Shown: positions 18,234 through 26,248 of the stretch, one piece after another
Layout: each line of letters starts with the position of its first letter
Numbering within the stretch: position 1 is the stretch's first letter
NCBI RefSeq assembly: GCF_001270745.1
Contig: NZ_KQ434755.1
Span: 228,542 to 292,541, forward strand
Source: Jiangella muralis
GTDB taxonomy: Bacteria > Actinomycetota > Actinomycetes > Jiangellales > Jiangellaceae
Reading direction: 5' to 3'
DNA length: 64,000 nt
Position numbers and translations under genes: made by a program
Notes under the pieces: generated by a model
Seen by the model: only the letters and a program-made list of their open reading frames with translations
The model's database searches: none
Told to the model about the DNA's origin: nothing

Positions 18234-19814
18234 ATGTCGTTCACCAGCCGGCAGTCGTTGGCCGTCAAGCTCGTCGATGACCTGGCCCCCGAGCTGTCCG
18301 AATTCCACCGCCAGATCTGGTCGTACTCCGAGAGCGCCTGGCGCGAGTACCGGTCGGCCAAGCTGTACGTGGACCGGCTGCGAGCGGAGGGCTTCGAGGT
18401 CGAGGAGGGCTCCGGCGGGATGCCGACGGCGTTCCACGCGACCTGGGGGAGCGGCGGACCGCAGGTGGCGGCCTACGCCGAGTACGACGCCACGCCCGGC
18501 TACAGCCAGGACGCCGTCGCCGAGCGCGGCCCGCAGCCGGGGCTGCACCACTGGGCGCCGGGCTTCACCGACGCGCACAGTGCCCTCGGCGTCGGCGCGC
18601 TGGCCGGCGCGATCGCGGCCAAGCGGGCGCTGGAGCAGACCGGCGGCCCCGGCACGATCCACCTGTTCGGCGAGCCGGCCGAGAAGGTCTGCGGGTCCAA
18701 GGCCGTGCACGCGGCGAAGGGCTACTACGACGACCTCGACGCGGCGATCAGCTACCACCCGTACTGGCACAACACCGCGCTGTGGGACATCACCAACTGC
18801 CTCTACTGGTCGGTGGTCTTCACGTTCGAGTGCGTGGAGGAGGAGCCGTGGGGCAAGGAGCTGTTCCGCAGCAACTCCGTCGGCAGCCACAACCTGGTCC
18901 GCTCGCCGGGTGCGCTGGACGCGCTCAGCCTGATGGTCACGACGACCAAGTACACCAAGGAGAACATGTTCCCGAGCACGGGCTCGTGGACGCTCAACGA
19001 GGCGGTGCTGGGGGCCAGCCACGCGACCGCCGACAACCTGCCGCCGCGCATCTCGCAGCTGCAGTTCAGCTGGCGCTCGCCGCTGTACGACATCCAGGAG
19101 CAGATCCAGGAGATCCTGGTCCGCAACGCCCGGCACGTCGCCGCCATCACCAACACGAAGGTCTCCATGCGGTGGGTCACCCGGACCCGTCCCGGCCTGC
19201 CGAACCACGCGCTGACGACCGCGCTGTACGAGAACCTCACCGAGCTGGGCCCGACGACGTTCGGGCCGGAGGCACGGGCGTTCGCCGCCCAGCTGGAGAA
19301 GGCCGTCGGGCTGGAGCCGTCGGAGGCGCCGTTCCTGCCCGAGAACGAGGTGCTGATCAGCCCGCAGGAGACCGACCGCAGCATCCGCGAGCACCTGGTG
19401 CCCTGGCAGGACTGCACCGGCGCGGACGACTACACCGAGTACTCCTGGCACGCGCCGACGGTGCGCTTCTTCACGTCCAAGCCGTTCCTCGGCCAGCTCG
19501 GCATCGACCTGTGGCACTGGGCGAACAACGCGATGAACGGCTACCCCGCCGCCATCGACCCGTGCTGGATCAAGGGCGGCCAGACCATCGCCGCCACGGT
19601 CCTGCAGGCGATCGACGACGAGGCGATGCTGGCCACGGCCAAGGAGGAGTACGAGCGGCGCCGCGGCGCGGCCGACCCGCGGCTGGTGCGCCCGCTGCTG
19701 CCGGCCGACTTCGCCGCGCCGACCGAGCTGCCCTGGCCGGAGTACGTGCAGACCGCCCGCGGCTTCGAGTGGACCCTGCCGACCAGCCGCGACTACGGCG
19801 AGCGCATCGCGTGA
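18234..19814 (+). CDS. M20-family amidohydrolase (AbgB-like)
   Basis: A 526-residue cytoplasmic hydrolase (AGAAAGGAAC ribosome site). It resembles the p-aminobenzoyl-glutamate hydrolase B / aminoacylase branch of M20. Metal-site stretches are TDAHSALGVGAL (about 117-128), LFGEPAEKVCGSK (about 143-155), where the usual Glu pair reads Glu-Lys, and ISYHPYW (about 174-180). A late His-Asp cluster, QDCTGADDYTEYSWHAP (about 392-408), closes the site. A lid/dimer domain interrupts the catalytic domain. It follows the importer ATPase by 41 bp, so it probably splits the imported amide. Whether the Glu-to-Lys position matters is unclear, as the alignment was made by eye. Confidence 0.85.
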   Translation: MSFTSRQSLAVKLVDDLAPELSEFHRQIWSYSESAWREYRSAKLYVDRLRAEGFEVEEGSGGMPTAFHATWGSGGPQVAAYAEYDATPGYSQDAVAERGPQPGLHHWAPGFTDAHSALGVGALAGAIAAKRALEQTGGPGTIHLFGEPAEKVCGSKAVHAAKGYYDDLDAAISYHPYWHNTALWDITNCLYWSVVFTFECVEEEPWGKELFRSNSVGSHNLVRSPGALDALSLMVTTTKYTKENMFPSTGSWTLNEAVLGASHATADNLPPRISQLQFSWRSPLYDIQEQIQEILVRNARHVAAITNTKVSMRWVTRTRPGLPNHALTTALYENLTELGPTTFGPEARAFAAQLEKAVGLEPSEAPFLPENEVLISPQETDRSIREHLVPWQDCTGADDYTEYSWHAPTVRFFTSKPFLGQLGIDLWHWANNAMNGYPAAIDPCWIKGGQTIAATVLQAIDDEAMLATAKEEYERRRGAADPRLVRPLLPADFAAPTELPWPEYVQTARGFEWTLPTSRDYGERIA

Positions 19815-19863
19815 GTGACCGGCGCCCGCCGGTCGGCCGGCGGCGTGCGCCGGTCTACTGGAG

Positions 19864-21063
19864 GTGACCGGCGGGGGGCCGCCGCGGCTGCCGCTGTTCG
19901 GTTCGCTGGCGCTCGTGTGCGCGCTGGAGACCCTGTTCGCGGCGGCCGTCCCGGCGCTGCTGCTCACCCGGCTGGCCGGCGCGCAGTATCTGGTGGGCGT
20001 CGTGATCGGCGCCGCGCTCGGGCTCGGCCTGCTGGCGACGCCGGCGGCGACGGCGCGGCTGGGGCGCGGCGCCGGGCGGGCGGTGGTGGCCTGGTGCGCG
20101 GCCGGCCTGCTGGTGTCCGGGGCGCTGTCGCTGACCCCGGCCGCGCTGCCGGTGGCCGCCGTCGTCGGCACCGCCCTGGTCTTCGGGGTGGCGCGGGCCG
20201 TCACGATGCTCGCGCTGCTCACCGAGGTGGGCCGGCTGGGGCCGGCGTCGCGCGGCCAGGGCCTCAACAGCACCGCGCAACGGCTGGGCTCCGGCCTGGG
20301 CGGGCTGGCCGCCGGCTGGGTGGTCGCCGGTGAGCGGTATGCGGCGGGCGCAGCGCTGCTCGCCGGTGGCGCGGCCGTCGTCGTGCTGCTGAGCCGGTGG
20401 AGCACGTCCGGCCCGGCCGGCGAGCACTCGGCGACGCCGGCGGTCGTGCCGGTGCGGCGGCGCTTCGCCGAGACCGGGGCGCTGCTGCGCCGTGACCGTG
20501 CGGTGCAGGCGGCCAGCCTGGTCAACCTGCTGGTGTGGCTGTGCGTGATCGTCGGCAACTCGCTGGTTCCGGTCGCGCTGCTGGACCGCGGCTGGTCCGC
20601 CGCGTCGACCGGGGCCGGCATCGTCGTGCTGGTGCTGCTGCGCGACCTGGCCGCCGCCGCGGCCGGCGCGACCTGCTGGCCGCTCGTGCGCCGGCTGCCG
20701 GTCGCCACCATCGTCGGCGGGGCGACGGCGCTACAGGTGGCCGCCGTGGTGGTGATGCTGGCCGGCGGGTTCGGCATCGCCGCCCTGGCCGCCGCGTCGG
20801 TGTTGTCCGGCGCCGCCGTCGCCGTCGGCATCGCCTGCGCGAACGTCGTCGTGACCAGCGCCTCCTGGGCGGCGCCGGAGCGGATCCCGGTCCGGCTCGC
20901 GGCGAGCCAGTACCTCACCGGCCTGCCGATCACGGCTGCGTCGATCCTGCTGGTGGTGGCGCTGGACGAGCTCGGCGGGACGACCGCGCTGGTGCTGACG
21001 GCGGCGGCGACGGTCCTCGCCGGCGCGGCGGCCGCGGGACGGTTGGTGGCCGGGGCCCGCTAG
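19864..21063 (+). CDS. Major facilitator superfamily transporter
   Basis: A 399-residue membrane protein with about 12 hydrophobic segments. It starts at GTG 19864. GGAG directly abuts the start codon, an unusual spacing, and no other start is available before an in-frame stop at 19816. It lacks a clear drug-antiporter motif C. It is the last gene of the ThDP decarboxylase/Pot/amidohydrolase operon (49 bp gap) and may export a product or supplement uptake. Repeat-rich non-coding DNA follows. Confidence 0.8.
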   Translation: MTGGGPPRLPLFGSLALVCALETLFAAAVPALLLTRLAGAQYLVGVVIGAALGLGLLATPAATARLGRGAGRAVVAWCAAGLLVSGALSLTPAALPVAAVVGTALVFGVARAVTMLALLTEVGRLGPASRGQGLNSTAQRLGSGLGGLAAGWVVAGERYAAGAALLAGGAAVVVLLSRWSTSGPAGEHSATPAVVPVRRRFAETGALLRRDRAVQAASLVNLLVWLCVIVGNSLVPVALLDRGWSAASTGAGIVVLVLLRDLAAAAAGATCWPLVRRLPVATIVGGATALQVAAVVVMLAGGFGIAALAAASVLSGAAVAVGIACANVVVTSASWAAPERIPVRLAASQYLTGLPITAASILLVVALDELGGTTALVLTAAATVLAGAAAAGRLVAGAR

Positions 21064-21172
21064 GGATCTTCGGCGGCGCGGATCGACGCCCAGCGATGCC
21101 GACCGGCGCGGGTGCGCTGGGAGTAGTGCTCGCCTCGTGGTGCGGCAGTTGGCCTGGTCTGCTGCGTTGGCC

Positions 21173-21235
21173 GGGGTCTGCCGCGTTCGCCGCTTTGTGG
21201 CAGGGGGACGGCCAACGCGGCAGACCCCCCGGCGC
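21173..21235 (+). repeat. Dispersed intergenic repeat R1, copy A, inside a 15-bp inverted repeat
   Basis: GGGGTCTGCCGCGTT (21173-21187) pairs perfectly with AACGCGGCAGACCCC (21214-21228). The loop and right arm carry the core GGCAGGGGGACGGCCAAC (from 21199), which recurs at about 37640 and 47771 and, inverted, at about 37197. The conserved segment extends to GGCGC at 21235. Confidence 0.75.
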
Positions 21236-21267
21236 ACGGTCGGCGGCACCGGCCGCGGTTGGGCGCG

Positions 21268-21350
21268 CACCTTGGCTAGGCTGACCGCCGCCCGGACGTC
21301 CGGTTCGTCCCGATTTCCAGCATGGTCAGCAGTGCCAAGGCACCCGCGGC
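21268..21350 (+). repeat. Dispersed intergenic repeat R2, copy A (about 83 bp)
   Basis: The block from CACCTTGGCTAGGCTGA to GTGCCAAGGCACCCGCG is almost identical to 47843-47925, with about four substitutions. Read as protein, three of those four changes alter the amino acid, so coding constraint is unlikely. In both places it follows R1 by about 35-40 bp, so R1 and R2 form one compound element. Confidence 0.8.
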
Positions 21351-21487
21351 GATCAGCCCACCAACCTGCGTAGATCACGAGGACTTGTTCATCTAGGGGT
21401 GTATCCCGAGTCCGTGGCCTATCGGCGACGCCCAGGTGGCGCCTCACCTAGACACCGCTGCGGCTCGTGACGATGTGCGCACCGATG

Positions 21488-21553
21488 AGAACCATGATCA
21501 TGGCGCTATTTGTGTCGCCAGAGCAGCACAAACAGCGCCATGATCATGATTCT
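21488..21553. repeat. Long 27-bp-stem palindrome between convergent genes
   Basis: The left arm 21488-21514 (AGAACCATGATCATGGCGCT...) pairs with the right arm 21527-21553, with two mismatches, both of which can wobble-pair in RNA. The loop is 12 nt. Each arm also contains the palindrome CATGATCATG. It could be a bidirectional terminator for the MFS and PucR genes or a small fold-back repeat element; no U-run follows either side. Confidence 0.7.
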
Positions 21554-21624
21554 TACCGGCGGGAGCGGTGCTCGCTCGCGCCCGTTCCCCCTCTCGTGCG
21601 GGGCACCTCGGTCGGATTCGCTCC

Positions 21625-21650
21625 GCTAGCTCCGCCCGCTAGCTCCGCCC
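21625..21650. repeat. 13-bp tandem duplication over the PucR stop codon
   Basis: GCTAGCTCCGCCC occurs twice head to tail (21625-21637, 21638-21650). The TAG stop of the PucR gene lies in the second unit. The first unit lies just beyond the gene, so the protein is unaffected. Confidence 0.7.
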
Positions 21651-23174
21651 GGCCTCAGCCGCCGGGTGGGCGGTCACCGCGAGCCACAGCTGCATCCGCC
21701 CGGCGGTGGCGGACAGGTCGAGGCCGGTGAGCCGCTCGATCTGGGCCACCCGGTACTTCACCGTGTTGCGGTGCACGACCAGCGTCTCGGCGGCGCGGGC
21801 GATGGAGAAGTCCTCGTCGATCAGCGCCCGCACCGTGCCCATCAGGTTGGCCGGGGTGCGCTGGTCGGCCTCGATCAGCGGCCGCAGGCGTTCCCGGGCC
21901 AGCTCCGCCAGCGCCGGCTGCTCCTGCGCCATGAGCAGCCCGGACAGGCTCAGCGCGCGGCGCGGGTTGACGCCGGGACCGCGGCTCATGCCCTCGCGGG
22001 CCTCGAGGTAGCTGGTGCGCAGCCCGTCGGCGCCGGGCAGCATCGTGCCGGTGCCGACGTGGGGGGTGCCGCCCTGGGCGACGAGGTGGGCGTGCAGCAT
22101 GCGGGCGTACTCGTCGGGGTCGCCGCTCTCCGGCACGACCAGGCACAGCGCACCGTCGACGTGCGCGGACAGGCCGACGTTCTCGGCGCGGTCGATCGGC
22201 AGCGGGAGCACCTGACGGGACAGGTCGCGCCGCGGGTCGGCGAACCGGCCGAGGATGACGGCGTGCGGCTCCGCGGCGACGACGCCGTGCCGGGCCAGCC
22301 GCCGCTCCGCCTCCGACTGTGACAGCGCGCGTCGCACGACGTCCTCGATGACCTGGCCGGCCAGCTCGCGCCGGCCGCTCAGCTCGGCCGCGTGCCGGGC
22401 CAGTTCCAGGCCGATCAGCCCGACGGCGAAGTGCAGCATGTCGGCGGAGTCCGGCGGATCGGGGGTGATCAGGTAGCCGGCCGGCACGCCGCCGGCCGTG
22501 ATCGGCGTCCGGGTCTCCCCGCCGCGCGGCCGGGCGCCCAGGTGGTGCGCGTCGTACGGGGTGGCGACGGCGTGCGCGGGCGGGTACTGCGCGATGATCC
22601 CGCCCTGCGGATCGACGACGCGGACGTGCTGGCCGAGGCTGCGCGACAGCGCGGCGACGGTCGCCTGGACGCTGCCGGTCGACAGCACGGTCTCCAGCAG
22701 CACGGTCTGCGCCTGCGCCTGCCGGCTGGCAGTGAGGCAGTCGGCCCGGTGGATCACCTGGTCGGCGACGTACCGGCTGATGGCCGCGAACGGCGTGCCG
22801 GCGGCGACGGCGAGCACGGCCAGGCCGGCGTCGGCCGCGGCGGACACGACCGGGGGAGACACCGCGCGGAGCGGGCCGTCCAGCCCGAAGCCGACGCACG
22901 AGGCGCCGGCGCTGCCGAGGCGGTGGACGAAGGCGACCTGGTCGTCGACGGTGCGCAGCCGGCGGCCGCGGGTCAGCACCAGCGAGCCGTGGACCACGTG
23001 CGGCGTGGGGTCGGCCTGCTCGGTCTCGGTGACCCAGGTGACGCTCGCCTCGGTGTCGTCCGGGCCCAGCAGCCGCAGGCCGAGCCCGGCGGCGGCGAGG
23101 TCGGACGCGGTGCAGGAGCGGGTGTGCGGCGCCGGTGCGTGCGGCCGCGTCAGCGGGAGGGCGGAGATGGTCAC
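21639..23174 (-). CDS. PucR family transcriptional regulator
   Basis: A 511-residue regulator starting at GTG 23174 (GGGAG 5 nt upstream). The N-terminal part (about 20-150) is a PucR-type sensor domain (SLVLTRGRRL, GAGPF-like AVAAGTPFAAISRYV). A GGDEF-like middle part (about 290-390) carries VILGRFADPRRD and ALCLVVPESGD. The C-terminal HTH_30 is characteristic: TVRALIDEDFSIARAAETLVVHRNTVKYRV. PucR proteins often control purine and other nitrogen catabolism, which fits the C-N hydrolases on both sides. It is divergent from the Lrp-type regulator across 251 bp that contains TTGACA (23300) and a TAGGAT -10-like box (23346). Confidence 0.9.
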   Translation of the reverse strand: MTISALPLTRPHAPAPHTRSCTASDLAAAGLGLRLLGPDDTEASVTWVTETEQADPTPHVVHGSLVLTRGRRLRTVDDQVAFVHRLGSAGASCVGFGLDGPLRAVSPPVVSAAADAGLAVLAVAAGTPFAAISRYVADQVIHRADCLTASRQAQAQTVLLETVLSTGSVQATVAALSRSLGQHVRVVDPQGGIIAQYPPAHAVATPYDAHHLGARPRGGETRTPITAGGVPAGYLITPDPPDSADMLHFAVGLIGLELARHAAELSGRRELAGQVIEDVVRRALSQSEAERRLARHGVVAAEPHAVILGRFADPRRDLSRQVLPLPIDRAENVGLSAHVDGALCLVVPESGDPDEYARMLHAHLVAQGGTPHVGTGTMLPGADGLRTSYLEAREGMSRGPGVNPRRALSLSGLLMAQEQPALAELARERLRPLIEADQRTPANLMGTVRALIDEDFSIARAAETLVVHRNTVKYRVAQIERLTGLDLSATAGRMQLWLAVTAHPAAEAGRS

Positions 23175-23425
23175 GTCACTCCCGGCAACTCGGAGCGGCC
23201 CGGCCCAGCTGCCGCCGGGGCTCGGTACTCTCGGGCGTCCCGACGCCGGCGCCGGGCTGGATGCGGGTCACCGTCATGATGGCTGCCTCCTTGGGCCGAT
23301 TGACATCGACCGACCTAATGGCACGGAGTATTGACGTCTTGACGCTAGGATGCAAGGGATGTTTGCTGAATTTATCGAAGTGACACGTGATCATGCGTGG
23401 CGTGCCGAAGGGTGAATCCGCTCTG

Positions 23426-24346
23426 ATGGACGAGAAGGACCACGAGATCTTCCAGTGCCTGCGCGACGACGGCCGCAGCCCGGCCGCGCGCATCGGCGAG
23501 GAGGTCGGACTGTCGGCGGACGCCGTCCGCGCCCGCATCGCGAAGCTGGCCGACGACGGCGTGCTGCGCATCATCGGCGTCGTCGATCCGAGCAGCCTGG
23601 GCTACTTCTGCCTCGGCACGCTCGGCCTGGACTACCGCGGCGACATCGGCGAGCTGGTCGAGACGCTGCGGTCGCTGAGCTTCGTCACGTTCGTCGCCCT
23701 CACGCTCGGCGAGCACAACGTCATCTGCGAGATCGCCGCCACCGACGACGCCGAGCTGCTGGAGCACGCGACCTCGGTCGTCGGCCAGATCGCCGGCGTG
23801 CGCGGGCTGGAGATGTGGCGCATGGTCGACGTGCTCAAGTGGGAGGGCGAGGGGCGGCCGGAATCCACTCAGGCCGGCTCCCGGCGCAGTTACGACGGCC
23901 TCGACGGCGACCTGCTGCGGCTGCTGGTGCGCGACCCGCGGATGACCTTCCGCACCCTCGCCGAGCAGATCGGCCAGCCGTACTCGCTGGTGCGCCGGCG
24001 CGCCCAGGCGTTGTTCGACGACGGCGCCATCCGCGCGTCCGCGGTGCTGGACCGCAGCTCCGCGCACGCCGGCACCATGGGCATGCTGGGCCTGACGCTG
24101 ACCGGCCCGCGGATCGACGCGGCGCTGGAGTTCGCCGTCGCGCAGCCGAAGATCACCATCGCCGTGCGCGCCGTCGGCCGCTTCTCGGCCACCCTCGAAG
24201 TCGTCTGCGACACCCCCGCTGAGCTGGTCGCACTCGCCGACCGGGTGAGCGAGCTGCCCGCGGTCAGCGCGGTGTCGACATACCTCTACGCACGCAGCCC
24301 GGTGCTGCCGATGCCCTGGCTGTTCCGCCGCGCGCCCCAGGGCTGA
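23426..24346 (+). CDS. Tandem Lrp/AsnC family regulator
   Basis: A 306-residue protein made of two full Lrp/AsnC units. First unit: HTH (MDEKDHEIFQCLRDDGR, SADAVRARIAKL) and a RAM-like sensor (FVALTLGEHNVICEIA). Second unit: HTH from about residue 158 (DGDLLRLLVRDPRMTFRTLA) and a second sensor (TIAVRAVGRFSATLEVVC). Single-unit members are about 150 residues. ATG 23426 is chosen because the frame from there starts as Lrp proteins normally do; GTG 23387 and ATG 23393 are possible. It lies next to two other regulators and probably senses an amino acid or its degradation product. Confidence 0.87.
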   Translation: MDEKDHEIFQCLRDDGRSPAARIGEEVGLSADAVRARIAKLADDGVLRIIGVVDPSSLGYFCLGTLGLDYRGDIGELVETLRSLSFVTFVALTLGEHNVICEIAATDDAELLEHATSVVGQIAGVRGLEMWRMVDVLKWEGEGRPESTQAGSRRSYDGLDGDLLRLLVRDPRMTFRTLAEQIGQPYSLVRRRAQALFDDGAIRASAVLDRSSAHAGTMGMLGLTLTGPRIDAALEFAVAQPKITIAVRAVGRFSATLEVVCDTPAELVALADRVSELPAVSAVSTYLYARSPVLPMPWLFRRAPQG

Positions 24347-24350
24347 TCTT

Positions 24351-24371
24351 TTTCGGCACTCCGTGCCGAAA
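24351..24371. promoter_or_regulatory. Perfect 9-bp-arm palindrome upstream of the GntR gene
   Basis: TTTCGGCAC-TCC-GTGCCGAAA lies just after the Lrp-type stop codon and 39 bp before the GntR start. TTGACG follows immediately (24374). As a terminator it is poor, because the T-run is on the wrong side. An operator, perhaps for GntR autoregulation, is more likely. Confidence 0.5.
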
Positions 24372-24410
24372 CCTTGACGACCCGCCGGGGCTCTGGCAGC
24401 ATCAGCGGTC

Positions 24411-25178
24411 ATGCGGTCAGACCAGCAGACCTTCAGGCCATTGCGCGGCGTCCATCGGCGCTATCTGCAGGTGGCGTTCCAGATCCTCCAGGCCATCGGC
24501 TCCGGCCAGACGCCGCTCGGCTCGCGGCTCCCGTCCGACCGCGACCTCGCCGAGCTCATGGGCGTCAGCCGGCTGACCGTCCGGGAGGCGGTGCTGGCGC
24601 TCGAGGTCGTCGGCATCCTGCAGGTGCGCTCCGGTGACGGCACCTACGTCGCCCACGACGGCACCCGGTCCTCGGCGATGGGCGAGCTGCTCACCGGCGC
24701 CTCCTTCCAGGTGCCGACGGCGGAGGTGCTGGAGGCGCGGCTCGCGGTCGAGCCGGTGGCGGTCGCGTTCACGGCGCAGCGGATCACCGACGCGGAGGCG
24801 GCCGAGATCGAGGAGCTGATCGACCGCGCCGCCGGGCTGGCCGAGGACGTCGACGGGCTCGGCGACTTCGTCAGCCTCGGCCTGGAGTTCCACGCGCACC
24901 TGCTCCAGCGCTGCCGCAACGCGCACCTCGCGGCGTTCACGACCGCGCTGGTCGACCTCGACGAGCACCCGCTGTGGACGCTGCTGAACGCCCAGGCCGT
25001 GCAGTCGGTCGAGGCGCGGCTCCAGCAGGTCGACGAGCACCGCGAGATCCTGCGCGCCGTCCGGGAGCACGACGCGGACCGTGCGGCGGCGCTGATCACC
25101 ACCCACCTGGAGCACCTGCGCGACCAGGTGTACCAGCTCACCTCCACGTTCGCGCCGCAGTCCCAGCCCAGCCAGTAG
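24411..25178 (+). CDS. GntR/FadR family transcriptional regulator
   Basis: A 255-residue regulator. The N-terminal winged helix contains LGSRLPSDRDLAELMGVSRLTVREAV (about 36-62), followed by VRSGDGTYVA. The C-terminal all-helical FCD domain (about 100-240) has the metal-binding-type arrangement: Glu/Arg in VLEARLAVEP, FHAHLL and a final DEHREIL...TTHLEHL histidine series. It is the first gene of the long rightward operon, 16 bp before E1 alpha, so it probably represses the operon until a carboxylate ligand binds. Confidence 0.92.
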   Translation: MRSDQQTFRPLRGVHRRYLQVAFQILQAIGSGQTPLGSRLPSDRDLAELMGVSRLTVREAVLALEVVGILQVRSGDGTYVAHDGTRSSAMGELLTGASFQVPTAEVLEARLAVEPVAVAFTAQRITDAEAAEIEELIDRAAGLAEDVDGLGDFVSLGLEFHAHLLQRCRNAHLAAFTTALVDLDEHPLWTLLNAQAVQSVEARLQQVDEHREILRAVREHDADRAAALITTHLEHLRDQVYQLTSTFAPQSQPSQ

Positions 25179-25194
25179 AAGAGAGGCAGACGCG

Positions 25195-26226
25195 ATGACC
25201 CAGCAAGCCACGCCCGACCGGACGCTTCCGTTGCCGGGCGACACCCTGGTCGGCCTCTACCGCACGATGGCCCTGATCAGAGCGTTCGAAGAGCGCGTGC
25301 ACGAGCTGTTCACCGAGGGCGAGCTGCCCGGTTTCCTGCACCTGTGCTCCGGCCAGGAGGCGGTCGCCGCCGGTGTGATCGCGCAGCTGGAGCGCGCGGA
25401 CATGATCACCTCGACGCACCGCAACCACGGGCACGCGCTGGCCAAGGGCGTCGACCCGCGGGCCATGATGATCGAGCTGTACGGGCGCGCCGGCGGCTCC
25501 AACTCGGGCAAGGGCGGCTCGATGCACCTCGCCGACCCGGCCGTCGGCCACCTGGCCAGCGGCGGCATCGTCGGGGCCAGCGCGCCGCTCGCGCTCGGCC
25601 CGGCGCAGGCGGCCAAGCTGGCCGGCACCGGCGCGGTCGCGGTCGCGTTCTTCGGCGACGGCGGGGCGCAGCAGGGCACGGTGCTGGAGGCGATGAACCT
25701 CGCCGCCGTGTGGAAGCTGCCGGTCGTGTTCGTCTGCGAGAACAACCTGTTCGGCCAGGCGACCACCGTCGACTACGCCTCCGCGGCCGCGCCGTACGCG
25801 CGGGCCGAGGGGTTCGGCCTGCCGGCCGAGCGGGTCGACGGGCAGGACGTGGTGGCCGTGTACGAGGCGGCCGGCCGCGCCGTCGAGCGGGCCCGCGCCG
25901 GCGACGGCCCGTCCTACCTGGAGTGCCTGACCTACAGCTACCACGGCGCCTGGGAGGGCGAACCGAAGCGGTCCTACCGCCGGCCCGAGGTGGAGTCCGA
26001 CTTCCGCCGCCGCGACCCGCTCCGCCTGCTCGACGACGTCCTGACCGCGGCGCTGCCGGACTGGCTGGACATCAAGGACCGAGTGGACGACGAGGCCGCC
26101 GAGCAGGTGGACGGCGCCGTCGAGGCCGGCCGCGCCGCGCCCTACCCCGACCCGTCGACGGTGCTCACCGGCGTGTACGCCGACCCGAACGTCGTCATCG
26201 ACCGCGACGGCCTGGCCGTCCGCTGA
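25195..26226 (+). CDS. ThDP-dependent dehydrogenase E1 alpha subunit (AcoA/PdhA-like)
   Basis: A 343-residue protein of normal E1-alpha length. The ThDP and magnesium motif reads FFGDGGAQQGTVLEAMNLAA (about 154-173) followed by CENNLFGQ (about 182). The phosphorylation-loop-type region TSTHRNHGHALAKG (about 72-85) and GGSMHLAD are present. It pairs with the E1 beta gene 22 bp downstream. E1 enzymes decarboxylate 2-oxo acids or cleave acyloins. No E2 or E3 gene lies anywhere in the window, so the acyl or aldehyde product is either passed to components encoded elsewhere or handled differently. An SDR gene follows directly. Confidence 0.92.
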   Translation: MTQQATPDRTLPLPGDTLVGLYRTMALIRAFEERVHELFTEGELPGFLHLCSGQEAVAAGVIAQLERADMITSTHRNHGHALAKGVDPRAMMIELYGRAGGSNSGKGGSMHLADPAVGHLASGGIVGASAPLALGPAQAAKLAGTGAVAVAFFGDGGAQQGTVLEAMNLAAVWKLPVVFVCENNLFGQATTVDYASAAAPYARAEGFGLPAERVDGQDVVAVYEAAGRAVERARAGDGPSYLECLTYSYHGAWEGEPKRSYRRPEVESDFRRRDPLRLLDDVLTAALPDWLDIKDRVDDEAAEQVDGAVEAGRAAPYPDPSTVLTGVYADPNVVIDRDGLAVR

Positions 26227-26248
26227 TCATCAGCAGAGAGGACCGAGC

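Larger units (their letters stand above)
21064..21638. other. Gene-free, repeat-rich intergenic region
   Basis: This stretch lies between convergent genes (MFS carrier and PucR regulator). It contains no convincing gene. In order it holds a 15-bp inverted repeat around a dispersed repeat core, a roughly 83-bp block also found near 47.9 kb, and a long hairpin at 21488-21553. The repeats are listed separately. Confidence 0.7.

Noticed and set aside
21268-21350. R2 as a conserved short protein (RGCLGTA...RDEPDVRAA)
   Set aside because: Between the two copies three of four substitutions change the amino acid, there is no start signal, and the frame runs into unrelated sequence.
24351-24371. Rho-independent terminator after the Lrp-type gene
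   Set aside because: The T-run precedes the stem instead of following it on the plus strand, and no minus-strand gene ends here. An operator is the better reading.
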